Source: Aliidiomarina celeris (GTDB lineage: Bacteria > Pseudomonadota > Gammaproteobacteria > Enterobacterales > Alteromonadaceae). Taken from it: a stretch of DNA of 64,000 nucleotides. Numbering within the stretch: position 1 is the first letter of the stretch; each line of letters starts with the position of its first letter. Below, piece by piece: positions 10,110-20,694 of the stretch. The position numbers were made by a program, and so were the translations under genes. The notes beneath the pieces are model-generated. The model did not search any database. It was not told where the DNA came from and was given only the letters and a program-made list of their open reading frames with translations. The stretch is taken from the NCBI RefSeq assembly GCF_003316875.1, contig NZ_QMIL01000001.1, forward strand, positions 124,001 to 188,000, in the 5' to 3' direction.

Positions 10110-10131
10110 CTTCTATTATATATAACAGAAG
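10110..10131. repeat. AT-rich palindrome flanked by direct repeats
   Basis: The arms CTTCT and AGAAG enclose a self-complementary TTATATATAA-like core, giving a nearly perfect 22-bp palindrome. The 9-mer TATTTCGCT occurs just before and again just after it. The element lies between the 3' end of mupP and the nrdA regulatory region. It has no T run for a classical terminator, and its function is unknown. Confidence 0.5.
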
Positions 10132-10164
10132 GCCTATTTCGCTCACTTATGGTGAATCACTTTG

Positions 10165-10830
10165 TTATGAAAGCAAACCTAGTAACTCAAGCGGTTGCTT
10201 TAACCGTAAGTCTGCTCCCCAATGTTCAGGCTGGTCGGCTTCACCAATATATCCCCAGTCGGCCAAAATAGTGGTCATATTTGCGCGATTGCCCGCTTCA
10301 ATATCGCGTTCTGCGTCGCCCACATACCAGCACTCCTCGGCGTTACATTTAAGCTGCTTTGCAGCCAACAGTAGTGGCGCCGGATGCGGTTTTGCAACGC
10401 TGAGTGTGTCGCCACTCACAATACACGGTAGTTGTTTAAGCAAAGGGAAATGTGCTAACAGTGGCATTGTATAGGCGTGCGGTTTGTTGGTTACAATCCC
10501 AATCTTAATCTGTCGCTCGTTGAGTGCGGTTAACAGCGCTTCTATGCCGGCAAAGTAGTGGGTGTGTTCGGCTATATTTGCGGCATAGCGTGTTAAAAAC
10601 TCTTCGCGCAAAGTTTTTTCAGTGTCGGCGTTAAACTCGGGGCCAAAACCGCGTTGCAGCAATCCTCGCGAACCGTGTGAGGCGAGGGGACGAATAACAG
10701 CAAAGGGCAACTCCTTGTGCTTACGCTGCCGCAACATGCTATTTAATGCTGCGCCTAAATCGGCGGCAGTGTCGAGCAGGGTGCCGTCAAGGTCAAAAAG
10801 CACTGCCTGTGGTGGTTTTACTTCACTCAT
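10165..10830 (-). CDS. mupP: HAD phosphatase, MupP-like N-acetylmuramate-6-phosphate phosphatase (or Gph)
   Basis: This 221-aa HAD superfamily phosphatase has nucleophile motif DLDGT (residues 13-17), VTNKP (motif II), a Lys in SVAKPHP (motif III) and VGDAERD (motif IV). Annotation pipelines would often say phosphoglycolate phosphatase. Two things point to MupP, the MurNAc-6-P phosphatase of the Pseudomonas anhydro-muropeptide recycling route. Its C-terminal text [19 protein letters not shown] resembles what I recall of Pseudomonas MupP, and ubiG-mupP next to gyrA is the Pseudomonas order. The gene overlaps the end of ubiG by 8 bp, implying coupled translation. Substrate assignment is inference. 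Confidence 0.7.
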   Translation of the reverse strand: MSEVKPPQAVLFDLDGTLLDTAADLGAALNSMLRQRKHKELPFAVIRPLASHGSRGLLQRGFGPEFNADTEKTLREEFLTRYAANIAEHTHYFAGIEALLTALNERQIKIGIVTNKPHAYTMPLLAHFPLLKQLPCIVSGDTLSVAKPHPAPLLLAAKQLKCNAEECWYVGDAERDIEAGNRANMTTILADWGYIGEADQPEHWGADLRLKQPLELLGLLS

Positions 10831-11551
10831 TTGGCTTTTCGCACGCCAAGATGTAGTTCACATCGACATTACGGTCACTTAAAAAGAAACCAGACGTGAG
10901 CGGGTTGTAGTGAATCCCGGTCATGGCTTTTGCTTGCAAGCCGGCTTGGTCGGCGTCGTGAATAAGCTCCGAGGGGCGAATAAATTTGGTCGCGTCGTGC
11001 GTTCCCTTTGGTAACCAGCGCAACACGTATTCTGCAAGATAAACGCCAAGCACTTTAGCTTTCAGGGTGCGGTTCAAGGTAGAAAAGATAATTTTCCCAC
11101 CTGGCTTGGCGAGCAGAGCGCAGGCGCGAATTACACTTGCTGGCGTGGGTACATGCTCAAGCATTTCAAGGCATGTAACAATATCGTACTGGCCAGCGTG
11201 TTCAGCGGCAAACGCCTCAGCGGTAATTTGTTGATAATCGATGGTCAGTTCCGACTCCAGCGCGTGTAGCCGGGCAACACCTAACGCTTCAGGGCTCATA
11301 TCGATACCGGTCACCTCAGCACCTGCGCGCGCCATGGCCTCTGACAACAGGCCACCACCACAGCCAACGTCTAATACCTTTTTACCTGCTAAACCTTGAC
11401 CATATTGATCAATAAATTGAACGCGTAACGGATTAACCTCATGCAAGGGCTTAAAGTCTCCGGTGGGGTCCCACCAGCGCGATGCCATAGCATTGAATTT
11501 TTCAATTTCTGCGGGATCTACATTCGGGGTTGCTGTATTGGCTGTGGTCAC
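10823..11551 (-). CDS. ubiG: Ubiquinone biosynthesis O-methyltransferase
   Basis: UbiG performs both O-methylations in ubiquinone synthesis, using S-adenosylmethionine, at the membrane-associated Ubi complex. The 242-aa protein opens with the family signature [11 protein letters not shown] and carries SAM motif [18 protein letters not shown] and the C-terminal [14 protein letters not shown] are typical of UbiG. It is divergent from gyrA, as in many gammaproteobacteria, and its 3' end overlaps mupP by 8 bp. Confidence 0.95.
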   Translation of the reverse strand: MTTANTATPNVDPAEIEKFNAMASRWWDPTGDFKPLHEVNPLRVQFIDQYGQGLAGKKVLDVGCGGGLLSEAMARAGAEVTGIDMSPEALGVARLHALESELTIDYQQITAEAFAAEHAGQYDIVTCLEMLEHVPTPASVIRACALLAKPGGKIIFSTLNRTLKAKVLGVYLAEYVLRWLPKGTHDATKFIRPSELIHDADQAGLQAKAMTGIHYNPLTSGFFLSDRNVDVNYILACEKPNE

Positions 11552-11660
11552 TTTTTAGCCTCTTTTTTACTGCCTAATTCATTGCGCGTCAGTCTACCCG
11601 AGCTTGCACGTTTAAACCAGTTGCGAATACGATCCGAGCGTGTCATAAAACGAACCCATG

Positions 11661-11669
11661 TGGTATGCT
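11661..11669 (+). promoter_or_regulatory. Extended -10 promoter candidate for gyrA
   Basis: TGGTATGCT fits an extended -10 element (TGn followed by TATGCT). The -35 region 17 bp upstream (TGTCAT) is poor. A start near 11676 would give gyrA a leader of about 145 nt. In E. coli gyrA is induced by relaxation of supercoiling at the -10 region; whether that holds here cannot be seen. Confidence 0.35.
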
Positions 11670-11820
11670 GTTGCGATTCACCCTTACACTTCAAAGAGCA
11701 GTGTGAAAAACGGTGTAGAAGCAAAACAAAAGCTTAATCGAGTAGCGCCAAGCGTAACTCAAGCATAACAATAACGACTCAACGTCGAAGCAGAATTTGA
11801 ATAATTCAGGGAAAAAAGAT

Positions 11821-14505
11821 ATGAGCGATCTTGCCAACCAAGTCGTACCTGTGAATATTGAAGACGAGTTGAAAAACTCGTATCTCGACTACGCCATGAG
11901 CGTGATTATCGGCCGGGCCTTACCCGACGTTCGTGACGGTTTAAAGCCAGTGCACCGTCGCGTTTTATTTGCCATGAATGTGCTTGGCAACGACTACAAC
12001 AAGCCGTACAAGAAGTCCGCGCGCGTGGTCGGTGATGTTATCGGTAAATATCACCCACACGGAGACTCGGCGGTATACGACACTATTGTTCGTATGGCGC
12101 AGCCATTTTCACTACGTTACATGTTGGCAGACGGGCAAGGTAACTTTGGTTCGGTTGACGGCGATTCCGCGGCCGCGATGCGTTACACCGAAGTTCGTAT
12201 GTCGAAAATTGCCCACCAATTATTGGCAGACCTCGACAAAGAAACCGTTGACTTCGTGCCAAACTACGACGGTACAGAGCAAATTCCAGAAGTACTCCCC
12301 ACCCGCATCCCGAATTTACTAGCCAACGGCTCTTCGGGAATTGCCGTGGGTATGGCAACCAATATTCCGCCACACAACCTCAATGAAGTTGTGAACGGCT
12401 GTTTGGCGATGATCGACAATCCAGACATTACGCTTGAAGAGTTAATGGAATACATTCCAGGGCCAGACTTTCCAACGGCGGCAATTTTGTCGGGCCGCCA
12501 AGGTATTGTCGACGCTTATCGCACTGGGCGCGGTAAGATTTACATTCGCGCACGTGCCGACGTTATTACTGACGAAAATTCAGGCCGCGACACCATTATT
12601 GTGCATGAACTGCCGTATCAGGTGAACAAAGCCAAGCTGATAGAAAAAATTGCGGATCTCGTAAAAGAGAAGCGTATTGAAGGGATCAGCGCTTTACGCG
12701 ACGAGTCGGACAAAGACGGTATGCGCGTGGTGATTGAAATGAAACGCGGCGAAAGCGGCGAAGTGATGTTGAACCACCTCTATCGCAATACGCAATTGCA
12801 AGTGAGCTTTGGCATTAACATGGTTGCCCTCGACAAAGGCCAACCTAAATTATTTAGCTTGCCAGAAATGCTCGAATGCTTCATTACCCACCGTCGTGAA
12901 GTGGTTACCCGCCGTACGGTTTATGAATTACGCAAAGCACGGGAGCGAGCTCACACTCTTGAAGGCCTAGCGATTGCGCTTGCCAATATTAACGAGGTTA
13001 TTGAGCTCATTAAACGTTCGGCGTCCCCGGCAGAAGCGAAAGCGCAGTTAATGGCTCAAGGGTGGTTACTTGGCGACGTAGCGCTAATGTTGGAGCGAGC
13101 AGGTGTTGACGCCGCGCGTCCAGACTGGGTTGAAGAAGGCTTTGGCATTGTTGCTGGAGAGTACCGCCTAACAGAAGTTCAAGCCCAAGCTATTCTCGAC
13201 TTGCGCTTGCATAAGTTAACGGGTCTTGAACACGAAAAAATTCTAGACGAATACAAAAACTTATTACAAGCCATTGAAGAGTTGCTGCATATTTTGAACA
13301 GCTCGGAGCGTTTAATGGAAGTTATTCGTGAAGAGCTTGAGCAAGTAAAAACTGATTTCGGTGACGAACGTCGCACAGAAATTACCGCTTCGAGCCACGA
13401 CATTAACATGGAAGACTTGATTGACCGTGAAGACGTTGTGGTTACCCTTTCTCATGAAGGCTATGTGAAATACCAAAGTTTAACTGAGTACGAAGCACAA
13501 AAACGTGGCGGCAAAGGTAAAGCGGCTACGAAAATGAAAGATGAAGACTTTATTGAGCGCCTCTTAGTGGCGAATACGCATGATATGATTTTGTGCTTCT
13601 CGAGCGCCGGCCGTGTGTATTGGATGAAAACTTACCAATTGCCTTATGCCAGCCGAGCTGCGCGTGGTAAACCGATTGTGAATTTGTTGCCGCTAGAAGC
13701 CGATGAACGTATTACTGCAATTTTGCCTATTTCCAGTTTTGAAGAAGACAAATTTGTCGTGATGGCAACGCGCCGAGGTACGATTAAGAAAACCCCGTTA
13801 ACCGAATATTCACGGCCACGTACAAGCGGCATTATTGCTTTGAATTTGGTGGAAGACGATGAGTTGATCGGCGTAGATATTACCCATGGCGACAGCGAAA
13901 TTATGATGTTCTCCGACGCTGGCAAAGTCGTGCGCTTCCATGAAGAACAAGTACGCTCCATGGGGCGTACAGCAACCGGTGTTCGCGGTATGCGAATAGA
14001 AGACGACCAACGCATTGTGTCGTTAATTATTCCGCGTGGAGACGACAGTGCTATTTTAACGGTAACCGAAAACGGCTTCGGTAAGCGTACTCCGCTTGCA
14101 GACTATCCGGCGAAGAGCCGCGCGACCAAGGGTGTTGTGTCGATAAAAGTGAGCGAGCGTAATGGTTCCGTTGTTGGAGCCTTAGAAGTGGTCAACGGCG
14201 AACATCTAATGTTAATTAGCAACCGCGGCACGCTGGTGCGCACACGCGTAGACGAAGTTTCGCAGGTGGGCCGAAATACGCAGGGTGTGACGCTGATTCG
14301 CACGGCCAATGACGAAGTAGTCGTTGGTATTGCGCGCATTGCTGAAATGGACGAAGAAGACGCGAGTGTTGCAGCGCTAGAGGGTGAACACGCCACAACG
14401 GAAAGTGCTGACATGAGTGCTGACATGAGTACCGACGTAAGTAGCGACGACGCCACCAGCACTAACGATGATAACAACTCCTCAAGCGAGGACTCTGGAG
14501 CGTAA
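11821..14505 (+). CDS. gyrA: DNA gyrase subunit A
   Basis: GyrA is the breakage-reunion subunit that introduces negative supercoils together with GyrB. The start is the ATG at 11821 (MSDLANQ), aligned with E. coli and preceded by AGGGA; the TTG at 11797 is rejected. The active tyrosine is Y122 in AAAMRYTE. The quinolone-resistance region reads GDSAVYD with S83 and D87, the wild-type sensitive residues. The GyrA box is QKRGGKG, followed by the six-bladed C-terminal pinwheel. The last roughly 35 residues form a low-complexity acidic Asp/Ser/Thr tail with a repeated DMSADMST motif. The protein is 894 aa. serC begins 4 bp after the stop. Confidence 0.98.
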   Translation: MSDLANQVVPVNIEDELKNSYLDYAMSVIIGRALPDVRDGLKPVHRRVLFAMNVLGNDYNKPYKKSARVVGDVIGKYHPHGDSAVYDTIVRMAQPFSLRYMLADGQGNFGSVDGDSAAAMRYTEVRMSKIAHQLLADLDKETVDFVPNYDGTEQIPEVLPTRIPNLLANGSSGIAVGMATNIPPHNLNEVVNGCLAMIDNPDITLEELMEYIPGPDFPTAAILSGRQGIVDAYRTGRGKIYIRARADVITDENSGRDTIIVHELPYQVNKAKLIEKIADLVKEKRIEGISALRDESDKDGMRVVIEMKRGESGEVMLNHLYRNTQLQVSFGINMVALDKGQPKLFSLPEMLECFITHRREVVTRRTVYELRKARERAHTLEGLAIALANINEVIELIKRSASPAEAKAQLMAQGWLLGDVALMLERAGVDAARPDWVEEGFGIVAGEYRLTEVQAQAILDLRLHKLTGLEHEKILDEYKNLLQAIEELLHILNSSERLMEVIREELEQVKTDFGDERRTEITASSHDINMEDLIDREDVVVTLSHEGYVKYQSLTEYEAQKRGGKGKAATKMKDEDFIERLLVANTHDMILCFSSAGRVYWMKTYQLPYASRAARGKPIVNLLPLEADERITAILPISSFEEDKFVVMATRRGTIKKTPLTEYSRPRTSGIIALNLVEDDELIGVDITHGDSEIMMFSDAGKVVRFHEEQVRSMGRTATGVRGMRIEDDQRIVSLIIPRGDDSAILTVTENGFGKRTPLADYPAKSRATKGVVSIKVSERNGSVVGALEVVNGEHLMLISNRGTLVRTRVDEVSQVGRNTQGVTLIRTANDEVVVGIARIAEMDEEDASVAALEGEHATTESADMSADMSTDVSSDDATSTNDDNNSSSEDSGA

Positions 14506-14509
14506 ATCT

Positions 14510-15592
14510 GTGGTTTATAACTTTTCTGCGGGGCCGGCTATGTTGCCGGCTCCTGTATTAAAAAAGGCACAGTCTGAACTTATAAATTGGCGCGGGCTCG
14601 GTATTTCGGTTATGGAAATCAGTCATCGCGATCCTGTTTACCTACAAATGACCGAGGAATGCGAGCAGGATCTGCGTGATCTCATGTCGATTCCAAGCAA
14701 TTACGCTGTGCTTTTTATGCATGGTGGAGGGCGCGGTCAATTTTCCGCATTGCCACAAAACCTTGCGAAAGGTGACGACCAACTCGACTACCTCAATACA
14801 GGTATTTGGTCAGACTATGCTATTCGCGAAGCTAAAAAGTATGTTCGGCAAGTGAACAGCTTGAATGTAATGGGCGAAGAAGACGGTTTGAAATGTGTGA
14901 AGCCACAAGCTGAATGGCAGCTCAATGCAAATGCCGCATACTTTCATTACTGCCCGAACGAAACGGTGGACGGCATCGCACTGCATCAGGTTCCTGAAGT
15001 GAGCGTACCGGTGGTGGCTGATATGTCGTCGGTTATTCTTTCTGAGCCGCTCGACGTTTCAAAGTTTGGTGTGATTTACGCCGGCGCGCAAAAGAACATT
15101 GGGCCTTCTGGTTTTGCGGTGGTGATTATTCGTAAAGACTTGCTTGAAACCCAACAAGAGCGGGTGTGCACGGTGATGAACTACAAGGTTCAAGCCGAGG
15201 AAAAGTCACTATACAACACGCCAAATACCTTTGCTTGGTACCTTGCAGCGGAAGTGTTCAAGTGGGTGAAAGCAGAAGGTGGCTTAGCGGCAATGGCGGA
15301 GCTGAACCAACGCAAATCTGCGCTGCTCTACGAATGTGTCGACAACTCCCGTTTCTATCGAAACACCATACATGGGCGTAATCGGTCGAAAATGAATATT
15401 CCATTTCAACTTGCAGACGAGTCACTTAACGCACAGTTTCTAAAAGAAGCGGAAGCAGAAGGGTTGATTATGCTCAAAGGACATCGTTTTGTGGGCGGTA
15501 TGCGAGCGAGTATGTATAACGCTATGCCCTATGCGGGCGCACAAGCCTTGGTCGACTTTATGACCCGTTTTGAAAAGGCTTATGCAAAATAA
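14510..15592 (+). CDS. serC: Phosphoserine aminotransferase
   Basis: SerC is a PLP enzyme that makes 3-phosphoserine for serine synthesis and also works in pyridoxal phosphate synthesis. I choose the GTG at 14510 because GGAG lies 9 bp upstream and the protein then begins VYNFSAGPAMLP, aligned with the family. An ATG at 14468 lies inside the gyrA tail and would add 14 unconserved residues. The PLP lysine is K195 in GAQKNIGP; HGGGRGQF binds the phosphate. At 360 aa it matches the E. coli length (362). Placement between gyrA and the aromatic/histidine aminotransferase is common in gammaproteobacteria. Confidence 0.95.
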   Translation: MVYNFSAGPAMLPAPVLKKAQSELINWRGLGISVMEISHRDPVYLQMTEECEQDLRDLMSIPSNYAVLFMHGGGRGQFSALPQNLAKGDDQLDYLNTGIWSDYAIREAKKYVRQVNSLNVMGEEDGLKCVKPQAEWQLNANAAYFHYCPNETVDGIALHQVPEVSVPVVADMSSVILSEPLDVSKFGVIYAGAQKNIGPSGFAVVIIRKDLLETQQERVCTVMNYKVQAEEKSLYNTPNTFAWYLAAEVFKWVKAEGGLAAMAELNQRKSALLYECVDNSRFYRNTIHGRNRSKMNIPFQLADESLNAQFLKEAEAEGLIMLKGHRFVGGMRASMYNAMPYAGAQALVDFMTRFEKAYAK

Positions 15593-15615
15593 CGAGAATA
15601 AGAAGAGGACGTACC

Positions 15616-16725
15616 ATGCAAAATTTTGATGCGGCGCATTTGGCGCTGCCAGGAATTAGAGAGTTGCAGCCTTATCAGGCGGGCAAACCGATTGAAGAGC
15701 TTGAGCGTGAGCTCGGTATTAAAGACATTGTAAAGCTCGCCTCAAATGAAAACCCCTTGGGTGTAAGCCCTATGGTGCAGCAAGCGTTGGCCGATAAAGT
15801 GGCCAGTTTAGCTCGCTATCCAGACGCAAACGGATTCTATTTAAAGTCGGCACTGGCCGAGCGTTTCGGGGTGTCGACGGCACAAATTACGCTTGGGAAT
15901 GGGTCTAATGACGTTTTAGAATTACTCGCGCGTACCTACGTGAGCGCTGAACATGAAGTTATTTTTTCACAACATGCATTTGTCGTGTATCCCTTGGTAA
16001 CCCGTGCCATAGGCGCAACCGGCATCGCGGTACCGGCACTTGATTATGGTCATGATCTGAACGCTATGGCGGCGGCCGTTACCGACAAAACGCGGATGAT
16101 CTTTGTTGCCAACCCGAATAATCCTACGGGAACCTTTTTAACCGCCGACCTCTTACACGAGTTTCTTGCCAAAATACCGCCGCATGTGTTGGTGGTGTTA
16201 GACGAAGCGTATTATGAATACGTGCCTGAGCACGAGCGGGCGCCGTCGCTGCAGTGGATTGAAAAATTCCCTAATTTAGTGGTAAGCCGCACCTTTTCTA
16301 AGGCGTACGGTTTGGCGGGCATTCGCGCCGGTTATGCGGTGTCGCACCCGTCGGTAGCCGACTATATGAATCGTATTCGCCAGCCCTTTAATATGAACGA
16401 GCTCGCTCTTACGGCGGCCATGGCGGCCTTGCAAGATGATGACTTCTTGGCGCGTTCTATCGAAGTGAATCGGGCAGGCATGCTGCAGCTTATTGCGTTT
16501 TGTGAGGCTCAGAATTTGCCGTACATTCCGTCCCATGGGAACTTCCTTACCATTGAAGTAGGCCCCGACGCGGCGGCGCTGTACCAGAAGTTGTTGCACA
16601 AAGGCGTAATTGTTCGGCCGGTAGCGGGCTATGAATTGCCCAATCACTTGCGCGTAAGTATTGGTTTGCCTGAGGAAAATCAAGCCTTTATTAATGCTAT
16701 GCTCGCTATTGCCCATGACCGCTAG
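15616..16725 (+). CDS. hisC: Histidinol-phosphate aminotransferase
   Basis: This is a class I/II PLP aminotransferase of 369 aa, closest to the HisC2 type found beside serC/aroA and outside the his operon. It has SNENPLG near the N-terminus, NPNNPTGT, and K229 as the PLP lysine in [17 protein letters not shown]. It should convert imidazole-acetol phosphate to histidinol phosphate. In this context it may also transaminate aromatic amino acid precursors, which sequence alone cannot settle. The ribosome site AAGAGG precedes the ATG. The gene ends inside aroA (11-bp overlap). Confidence 0.92.
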   Translation: MQNFDAAHLALPGIRELQPYQAGKPIEELERELGIKDIVKLASNENPLGVSPMVQQALADKVASLARYPDANGFYLKSALAERFGVSTAQITLGNGSNDVLELLARTYVSAEHEVIFSQHAFVVYPLVTRAIGATGIAVPALDYGHDLNAMAAAVTDKTRMIFVANPNNPTGTFLTADLLHEFLAKIPPHVLVVLDEAYYEYVPEHERAPSLQWIEKFPNLVVSRTFSKAYGLAGIRAGYAVSHPSVADYMNRIRQPFNMNELALTAAMAALQDDDFLARSIEVNRAGMLQLIAFCEAQNLPYIPSHGNFLTIEVGPDAAALYQKLLHKGVIVRPVAGYELPNHLRVSIGLPEENQAFINAMLAIAHDR

Positions 16726-18004
16726 TTCAACCTTATTGGGGCCGCGAAACGTAAGCGGCTCCATTCACTTGCCGGGTTCCAAAAGCATTTCAAATCGAGC
16801 ACTGCTGCTTGCTGCACTTGCCAAAGGAATAACCAAAATTGAAAACCTATTGGTAAGCGACGACACAAAGTGGATGTTAGCTGCGCTGCAAACGCTTGGG
16901 TGTTCGATAGAACTAAACGTTGAAACGAAACAAGCACAGGTTGTCGGTCAAGGTGGTTTGTTTCACGCACCGCAACAGCTACAAACGGAGTTGTTTCTTG
17001 GGAATGCCGGTACAGCAATGCGCCCACTGACGGCAGTGCTCGCAGCCTCGCAAGGGCAGTTTTTATTAACCGGTGAGCCACGCATGTTTGAACGCCCAAT
17101 TGGTGATCTGGTCCGTGCTTTAGAGCAACTAGGGGCCGACATCAGATACGCGGGCAACGAAGATTACCCGCCGCTCGTGATTCAAGGCAGAGCACTGAAG
17201 GGCGGGGCTGTGTCTATTCACGGCGGCCTTTCAAGCCAATATATCTCAGCTGTTTTAATGCTCTTACCCTTACTACAAGAGAACTCAGAGTTAGAAATTA
17301 CTGGGCCCTTGGTGTCGTTGCCTTACATAGAGCTTACGCTTGGCATGATGGCACAATTTGGGGTAGAAGTTGAGCGTTTAACGGAGCGCAACTACCGCGT
17401 TAGGGGGCAACAGCAGTATCAGGCTCCAGCGAGTTATTTTGTAGAAGGCGACGCCTCGTCTGCGTCTTATTTTCTTGCCGCTGCGGCCATTGCTGGAGAA
17501 ATAACGGTTTCAGGCGTAGGACGAAAGAGCTTACAAGGCGACCGTTTGTTTGCGGAGGTGTTGGAAAAAATGGGCGCGCAGGTTGAATATGCGGATACAT
17601 CCATTCACGTGCGTAAAGGCGACTTGATAGGCGGCGACTTCGATTTAAACGCAATTCCAGACGCGGCCATGACGATTGCTACCACCGCGTTATTTGCCAA
17701 AGGTAGCACGACAATTCGAAATATCGGCAATTGGCGAATTAAGGAAACCGACCGGCTTGCCGCTATGGCCACTGAACTACGAAAAGTAGGGGCGACTGTA
17801 GAAGAGGGCGAAGACTTCATTGTGATTGAACCGCCAGAACAAATTCAACATGCAAAAATAGCAACCTATAATGATCACCGCATGGCCATGTGCTTTTCGC
17901 TTTTAGCCCTCGCACCTGCGGGCGTCACTATTTTAGACCCAAGGTGTTGTGAAAAAACCTATCCTTCGTTTTTTCAAGATTTTGCGTCTATTTGTACGCA
18001 ATAG
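16715..18004 (+). CDS. aroA: 3-phosphoshikimate 1-carboxyvinyltransferase (EPSP synthase)
   Basis: AroA joins shikimate-3-phosphate and PEP in the common aromatic pathway. The start is the ATG at 16715, overlapping the hisC stop by 11 bp, which suggests coupled translation; the open frame back to 16661 lies within hisC. The protein has 429 aa. Motifs are [40 protein letters not shown] and YNDHRMAM. The glycine in GNAGTAMRP marks a class I, glyphosate-sensitive enzyme. It is a stand-alone enzyme and is not fused to prephenate dehydrogenase as in some relatives. Confidence 0.97.
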   Translation: MTASSTLLGPRNVSGSIHLPGSKSISNRALLLAALAKGITKIENLLVSDDTKWMLAALQTLGCSIELNVETKQAQVVGQGGLFHAPQQLQTELFLGNAGTAMRPLTAVLAASQGQFLLTGEPRMFERPIGDLVRALEQLGADIRYAGNEDYPPLVIQGRALKGGAVSIHGGLSSQYISAVLMLLPLLQENSELEITGPLVSLPYIELTLGMMAQFGVEVERLTERNYRVRGQQQYQAPASYFVEGDASSASYFLAAAAIAGEITVSGVGRKSLQGDRLFAEVLEKMGAQVEYADTSIHVRKGDLIGGDFDLNAIPDAAMTIATTALFAKGSTTIRNIGNWRIKETDRLAAMATELRKVGATVEEGEDFIVIEPPEQIQHAKIATYNDHRMAMCFSLLALAPAGVTILDPRCCEKTYPSFFQDFASICTQ

Positions 18005-18051
18005 CCCCGCGAAAGAAATCGACTATTCCGTGCAAAATTTGAGAATGTCGG

Positions 18052-18091
18052 TATAATTTCGGCGCTGTATTTTAATGCTTCAGCGCTTTTT
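18052..18091 (+). promoter_or_regulatory. cmk-rpsA promoter -10 followed by a hairpin with T run
   Basis: A perfect TATAAT lies at 18052-18057, but the -35 region is weak. Right after it, GCGCTG (18062-18067) can pair with CAGCGC (18081-18086) and is followed by TTTTT (18087-18091). The hairpin could end the gyrA-aroA transcript. It could instead form the 5' end of the cmk transcript, since the predicted start is near 18064. Confidence 0.5.
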
Positions 18092-18106
18092 AACTTGAGG
18101 TTTTTT

Positions 18107-18826
18107 ATGTCTATGTCTGCATCAGAGCATGCAATTCAGGCGCCCGTAATTACTATTGACGGCCCTGGCGGTTCAGGAAAAGGCACCATAAGTCGCCTTG
18201 TGGCGGAAAAATTGGGGTGGCATTTACTCGACAGCGGCGCAATTTACCGAGTGCTTTCAGTGGCGGCAATGCATCACGACTTTTCTGCAGAAGACGAAGA
18301 AAGTCTGGTGGCGCTGGCCGCTGATCTTGATGTGGAATTCAGAATTAACGAAAACACGGGCAATACGCACGTTATTCTTGAAGGTGAAGACGTAACGGAA
18401 ACCATTCGGCTTGAAAAAGTGGGGATGAATGCCTCGCGCATTGCCGCCTTACCACGTGTTCGAGAGGCTTTGCTACGCCGCCAACGCGGCTTTCGTCAAT
18501 TACCCGGCTTGGTCGCCGACGGTCGCGACATGGGGACGGTGGTATTTACCGACGCGGAAGCAAAAATATTCCTTACTGCAAGCGCCGAAGAACGCGCCCA
18601 ACGGCGTTTTCTGCAATTGCAGGAAAAGGGCATTGATGCTAATATGAGCAGTCTCATTGCAGAAATTAACGAACGCGATGAACGGGATTCAAATCGCTCC
18701 GTAGCACCGATGAAGGCTGCGGAGGGTTCATTATTGCTAGACTCAACGGGAAAGCCGATTGAGCAGGTATTGCAAGAAGTGCTTGAATTTGCACATGCAA
18801 AGCTCTCGGCAAAGGCGCTACGGTAG
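18107..18826 (+). CDS. cmk: Cytidylate kinase
   Basis: Cmk phosphorylates CMP and d[12 protein letters not shown] at residues 19-27 is the P-loop. [21 protein letters not shown] and ERDERDSNR are conserved nucleotide-binding and LID motifs. The start is the ATG at 18107, which has GAGG 6 bp upstream; an in-frame TTG at 18095 is part of that site. The 239 aa include about 12 N-terminal residues beyond the usual start. It lies directly upstream of rpsA as in E. coli. Confidence 0.95.
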   Translation: MSMSASEHAIQAPVITIDGPGGSGKGTISRLVAEKLGWHLLDSGAIYRVLSVAAMHHDFSAEDEESLVALAADLDVEFRINENTGNTHVILEGEDVTETIRLEKVGMNASRIAALPRVREALLRRQRGFRQLPGLVADGRDMGTVVFTDAEAKIFLTASAEERAQRRFLQLQEKGIDANMSSLIAEINERDERDSNRSVAPMKAAEGSLLLDSTGKPIEQVLQEVLEFAHAKLSAKALR

Positions 18827-18863
18827 CCAATTTTGTTGCGTTCTAGAAAGGAAAATTGAACAG

Positions 18864-18978
18864 GCTAGCACCGCGCTAGTTGCTCAAGGGTCGACCACAG
18901 GATGTAGCCGATTAATTATAACAACCCCGCCGAGATGGAATTTAGGTGGATGTCTCAATTGAAACGAAGTTATCAAAT
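18864..18978 (+). promoter_or_regulatory. Structured leader of rpsA with degenerate Shine-Dalgarno
   Basis: The 152-bp gap before rpsA holds two hairpins: CTAGC (18865-18869) with GCTAG (18875-18879), and GAGAT (18932-18936) with GTCTC (18952-18956). The second exposes GGA motifs in its loop. The only ribosome-site candidate is a weak GAAG at 18966-18969, 9 bp before the ATG. In E. coli the rpsA leader also lacks a real Shine-Dalgarno and uses folded GGA-loop hairpins for S1 autorepression. The same logic is inferred here. Confidence 0.6.
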
Positions 18979-20652
18979 ATGACCGAAAATTTTGCTCAAT
19001 TATTTGAGGAAAGCCTCAAAACAATCGAAACCCGCCCAGGTGCAATCGTAACCGGTACAGTTGTTGCGATCGAAAAAGGCTTGGTGCTTGTCGATGCTGG
19101 CCTGAAATCTGAAAGCGCTATTCCTGCAGAACAGTTCTTTAACGCTGAAGGCGTTTTAGAAATTGCTGTAGGCGACTCAGTAGAAGTAGCCCTCGATGCT
19201 GTAGAAGACGGTTTCGGTGAAACTATCCTTTCTCGCGAAAAAGCCAAACGCTTTGAAGCATGGATTCAGTTAGAAGCTGCATTCGAGAAAGAAGAAACTG
19301 TGAAAGGTATTATTAGCGGCAAAGTGAAAGGCGGCTTTACAGTTGACCTTAACGGTGTTCGTGCGTTCTTACCAGGTTCTTTGGTAGACGTTCGCCCAGT
19401 TCGCGATACCGCGCACTTAGAAAACCGTGATTTAGAATTCAAAGTGATCAAGCTTGATCAAAAACGCAATAACGTTGTTGTTTCTCGTCGTGCAGTTATC
19501 GAGAAAGAAAGCAGCGCAGAGCGTGAAGAGTTGCTTGAAAACTTACAAGAAGGCCAGGAAGTTACTGGTATCGTTAAAAACCTTACCGACTACGGTGCAT
19601 TCGTAGATTTGGGTGGTGTAGACGGCCTTCTTCACATTACCGATATGGCGTGGAAGCGTGTTAAGCATCCGAGCGAAATCGTGAATGTTGGTGACGAGAT
19701 CACCTGTAAAGTATTGAAATTTGACCGTGAGCGCACGCGTGTTTCTTTAGGCCTTAAGCAATTGGGCGAAGATCCGTGGAGCGATTTAGCGAACCGTTAC
19801 CCAGAAGGCTCTACGCTTTCAGGTCGCGTAACCAACTTAACTGACTACGGTTGCTTTGTTGAGTTACAAGAAGGCGTTGAAGGTTTGGTTCACGTGTCTG
19901 AAATGGACTGGACGAACAAAAACGTTCATCCTTCAAAAATTGTTAACCTCGACGACACCGTTGAAGTTATGGTTCTTGAAATTGACGAAGAACGTCGTCG
20001 TATTTCTTTGGGTATCAAGCAGTGTAAACCTAACCCATGGGAAGAGTTTGCGAAAGGCTTCCAGAAAGGCGATAAAGTTAGCGGTAAGATCAAATCAATC
20101 ACTGATTTCGGTATCTTCATCGGTCTTGACGGCAACATCGACGGTCTTGTTCACTTGTCAGACATCTCTTGGAACGCAACTGGCGAAGAAGCCGTTCGTG
20201 AATTCAAGAAAGGCGACGAAGTTGAAGCCGTTGTATTGCAAGTCGACGCAGAGCGCGAGCGCATTTCTTTAGGTATCAAGCAAATTTCTGAAGATCCAGT
20301 AAACAACTATCTGGCGTCTCACAAGAAGGGTGCTATTGTTACTGGTACTATCAAAGAAGTTGACGCTAAAGGTGCTGTTGTAGAATTGGCTGAAGGCGTT
20401 GAAGGTTATGTTCGCGTAGCTGATATCGCTCGTGAGCGTATTGAAGACGCATCAACAGTTCTTAAAGTAGGTGACAGCGTTGAAGCTCGCTTCATGGGTG
20501 TGGACCGTAAGAACCGCGTTGTTAGCTTGTCTATCAAAGCGAAAGACGAAGCGGAAGAGAAAGCTGCTCTTGATTCTGTAAATGCACAAGAAGAAAGTGG
20601 CATTAACAGCGCAATGGCAGAAGCGTTTAAAGCAGCTAAGTCTGACGATTAA
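18979..20652 (+). CDS. rpsA: 30S ribosomal protein S1
   Basis: S1 binds mRNA on the 30S subunit and helps start translation. The start is the ATG at 18979 ([13 protein letters not shown]), colinear with E. coli; upstream in-frame codons are leader. The 557-aa protein contains six S1/OB repeats, roughly 21-90, 105-170, 191-260, 276-348, 363-433 and 449-519. Signatures include [17 protein letters not shown] and [11 protein letters not shown]. The first two repeats diverge, as usual for the ribosome-docking domains. The tail [15 protein letters not shown] matches other gammaproteobacteria. Confidence 0.98.
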   Translation: MTENFAQLFEESLKTIETRPGAIVTGTVVAIEKGLVLVDAGLKSESAIPAEQFFNAEGVLEIAVGDSVEVALDAVEDGFGETILSREKAKRFEAWIQLEAAFEKEETVKGIISGKVKGGFTVDLNGVRAFLPGSLVDVRPVRDTAHLENRDLEFKVIKLDQKRNNVVVSRRAVIEKESSAEREELLENLQEGQEVTGIVKNLTDYGAFVDLGGVDGLLHITDMAWKRVKHPSEIVNVGDEITCKVLKFDRERTRVSLGLKQLGEDPWSDLANRYPEGSTLSGRVTNLTDYGCFVELQEGVEGLVHVSEMDWTNKNVHPSKIVNLDDTVEVMVLEIDEERRRISLGIKQCKPNPWEEFAKGFQKGDKVSGKIKSITDFGIFIGLDGNIDGLVHLSDISWNATGEEAVREFKKGDEVEAVVLQVDAERERISLGIKQISEDPVNNYLASHKKGAIVTGTIKEVDAKGAVVELAEGVEGYVRVADIARERIEDASTVLKVGDSVEARFMGVDRKNRVVSLSIKAKDEAEEKAALDSVNAQEESGINSAMAEAFKAAKSDD

Positions 20653-20694
20653 TTCGTAAGCCTGCGGCTGCTTGCAGAAAAGGAAACATCTGTT

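Larger units (their letters stand above)
9861..10164. other. 304-bp intergenic region upstream of nrdA
   Basis: No gene is seen here. The part next to nrdA (9861-9950) carries the ribosome site and two NrdR boxes. The part next to mupP (10020-10164) is AT-rich and holds a palindrome at 10110-10131 with flanking TATTTCGCT repeats. A small GC hairpin, CCGCG/CGCGG, lies near 10045. nrdA promoter hexamers could not be chosen with confidence. Confidence 0.6.

Noticed and set aside
20653-20694. Hairpin between rpsA and ihfB as terminator
   Set aside because: The stem CTGC/GCAG is only 4 bp and has no T run; ihfB is likely read through from rpsA.
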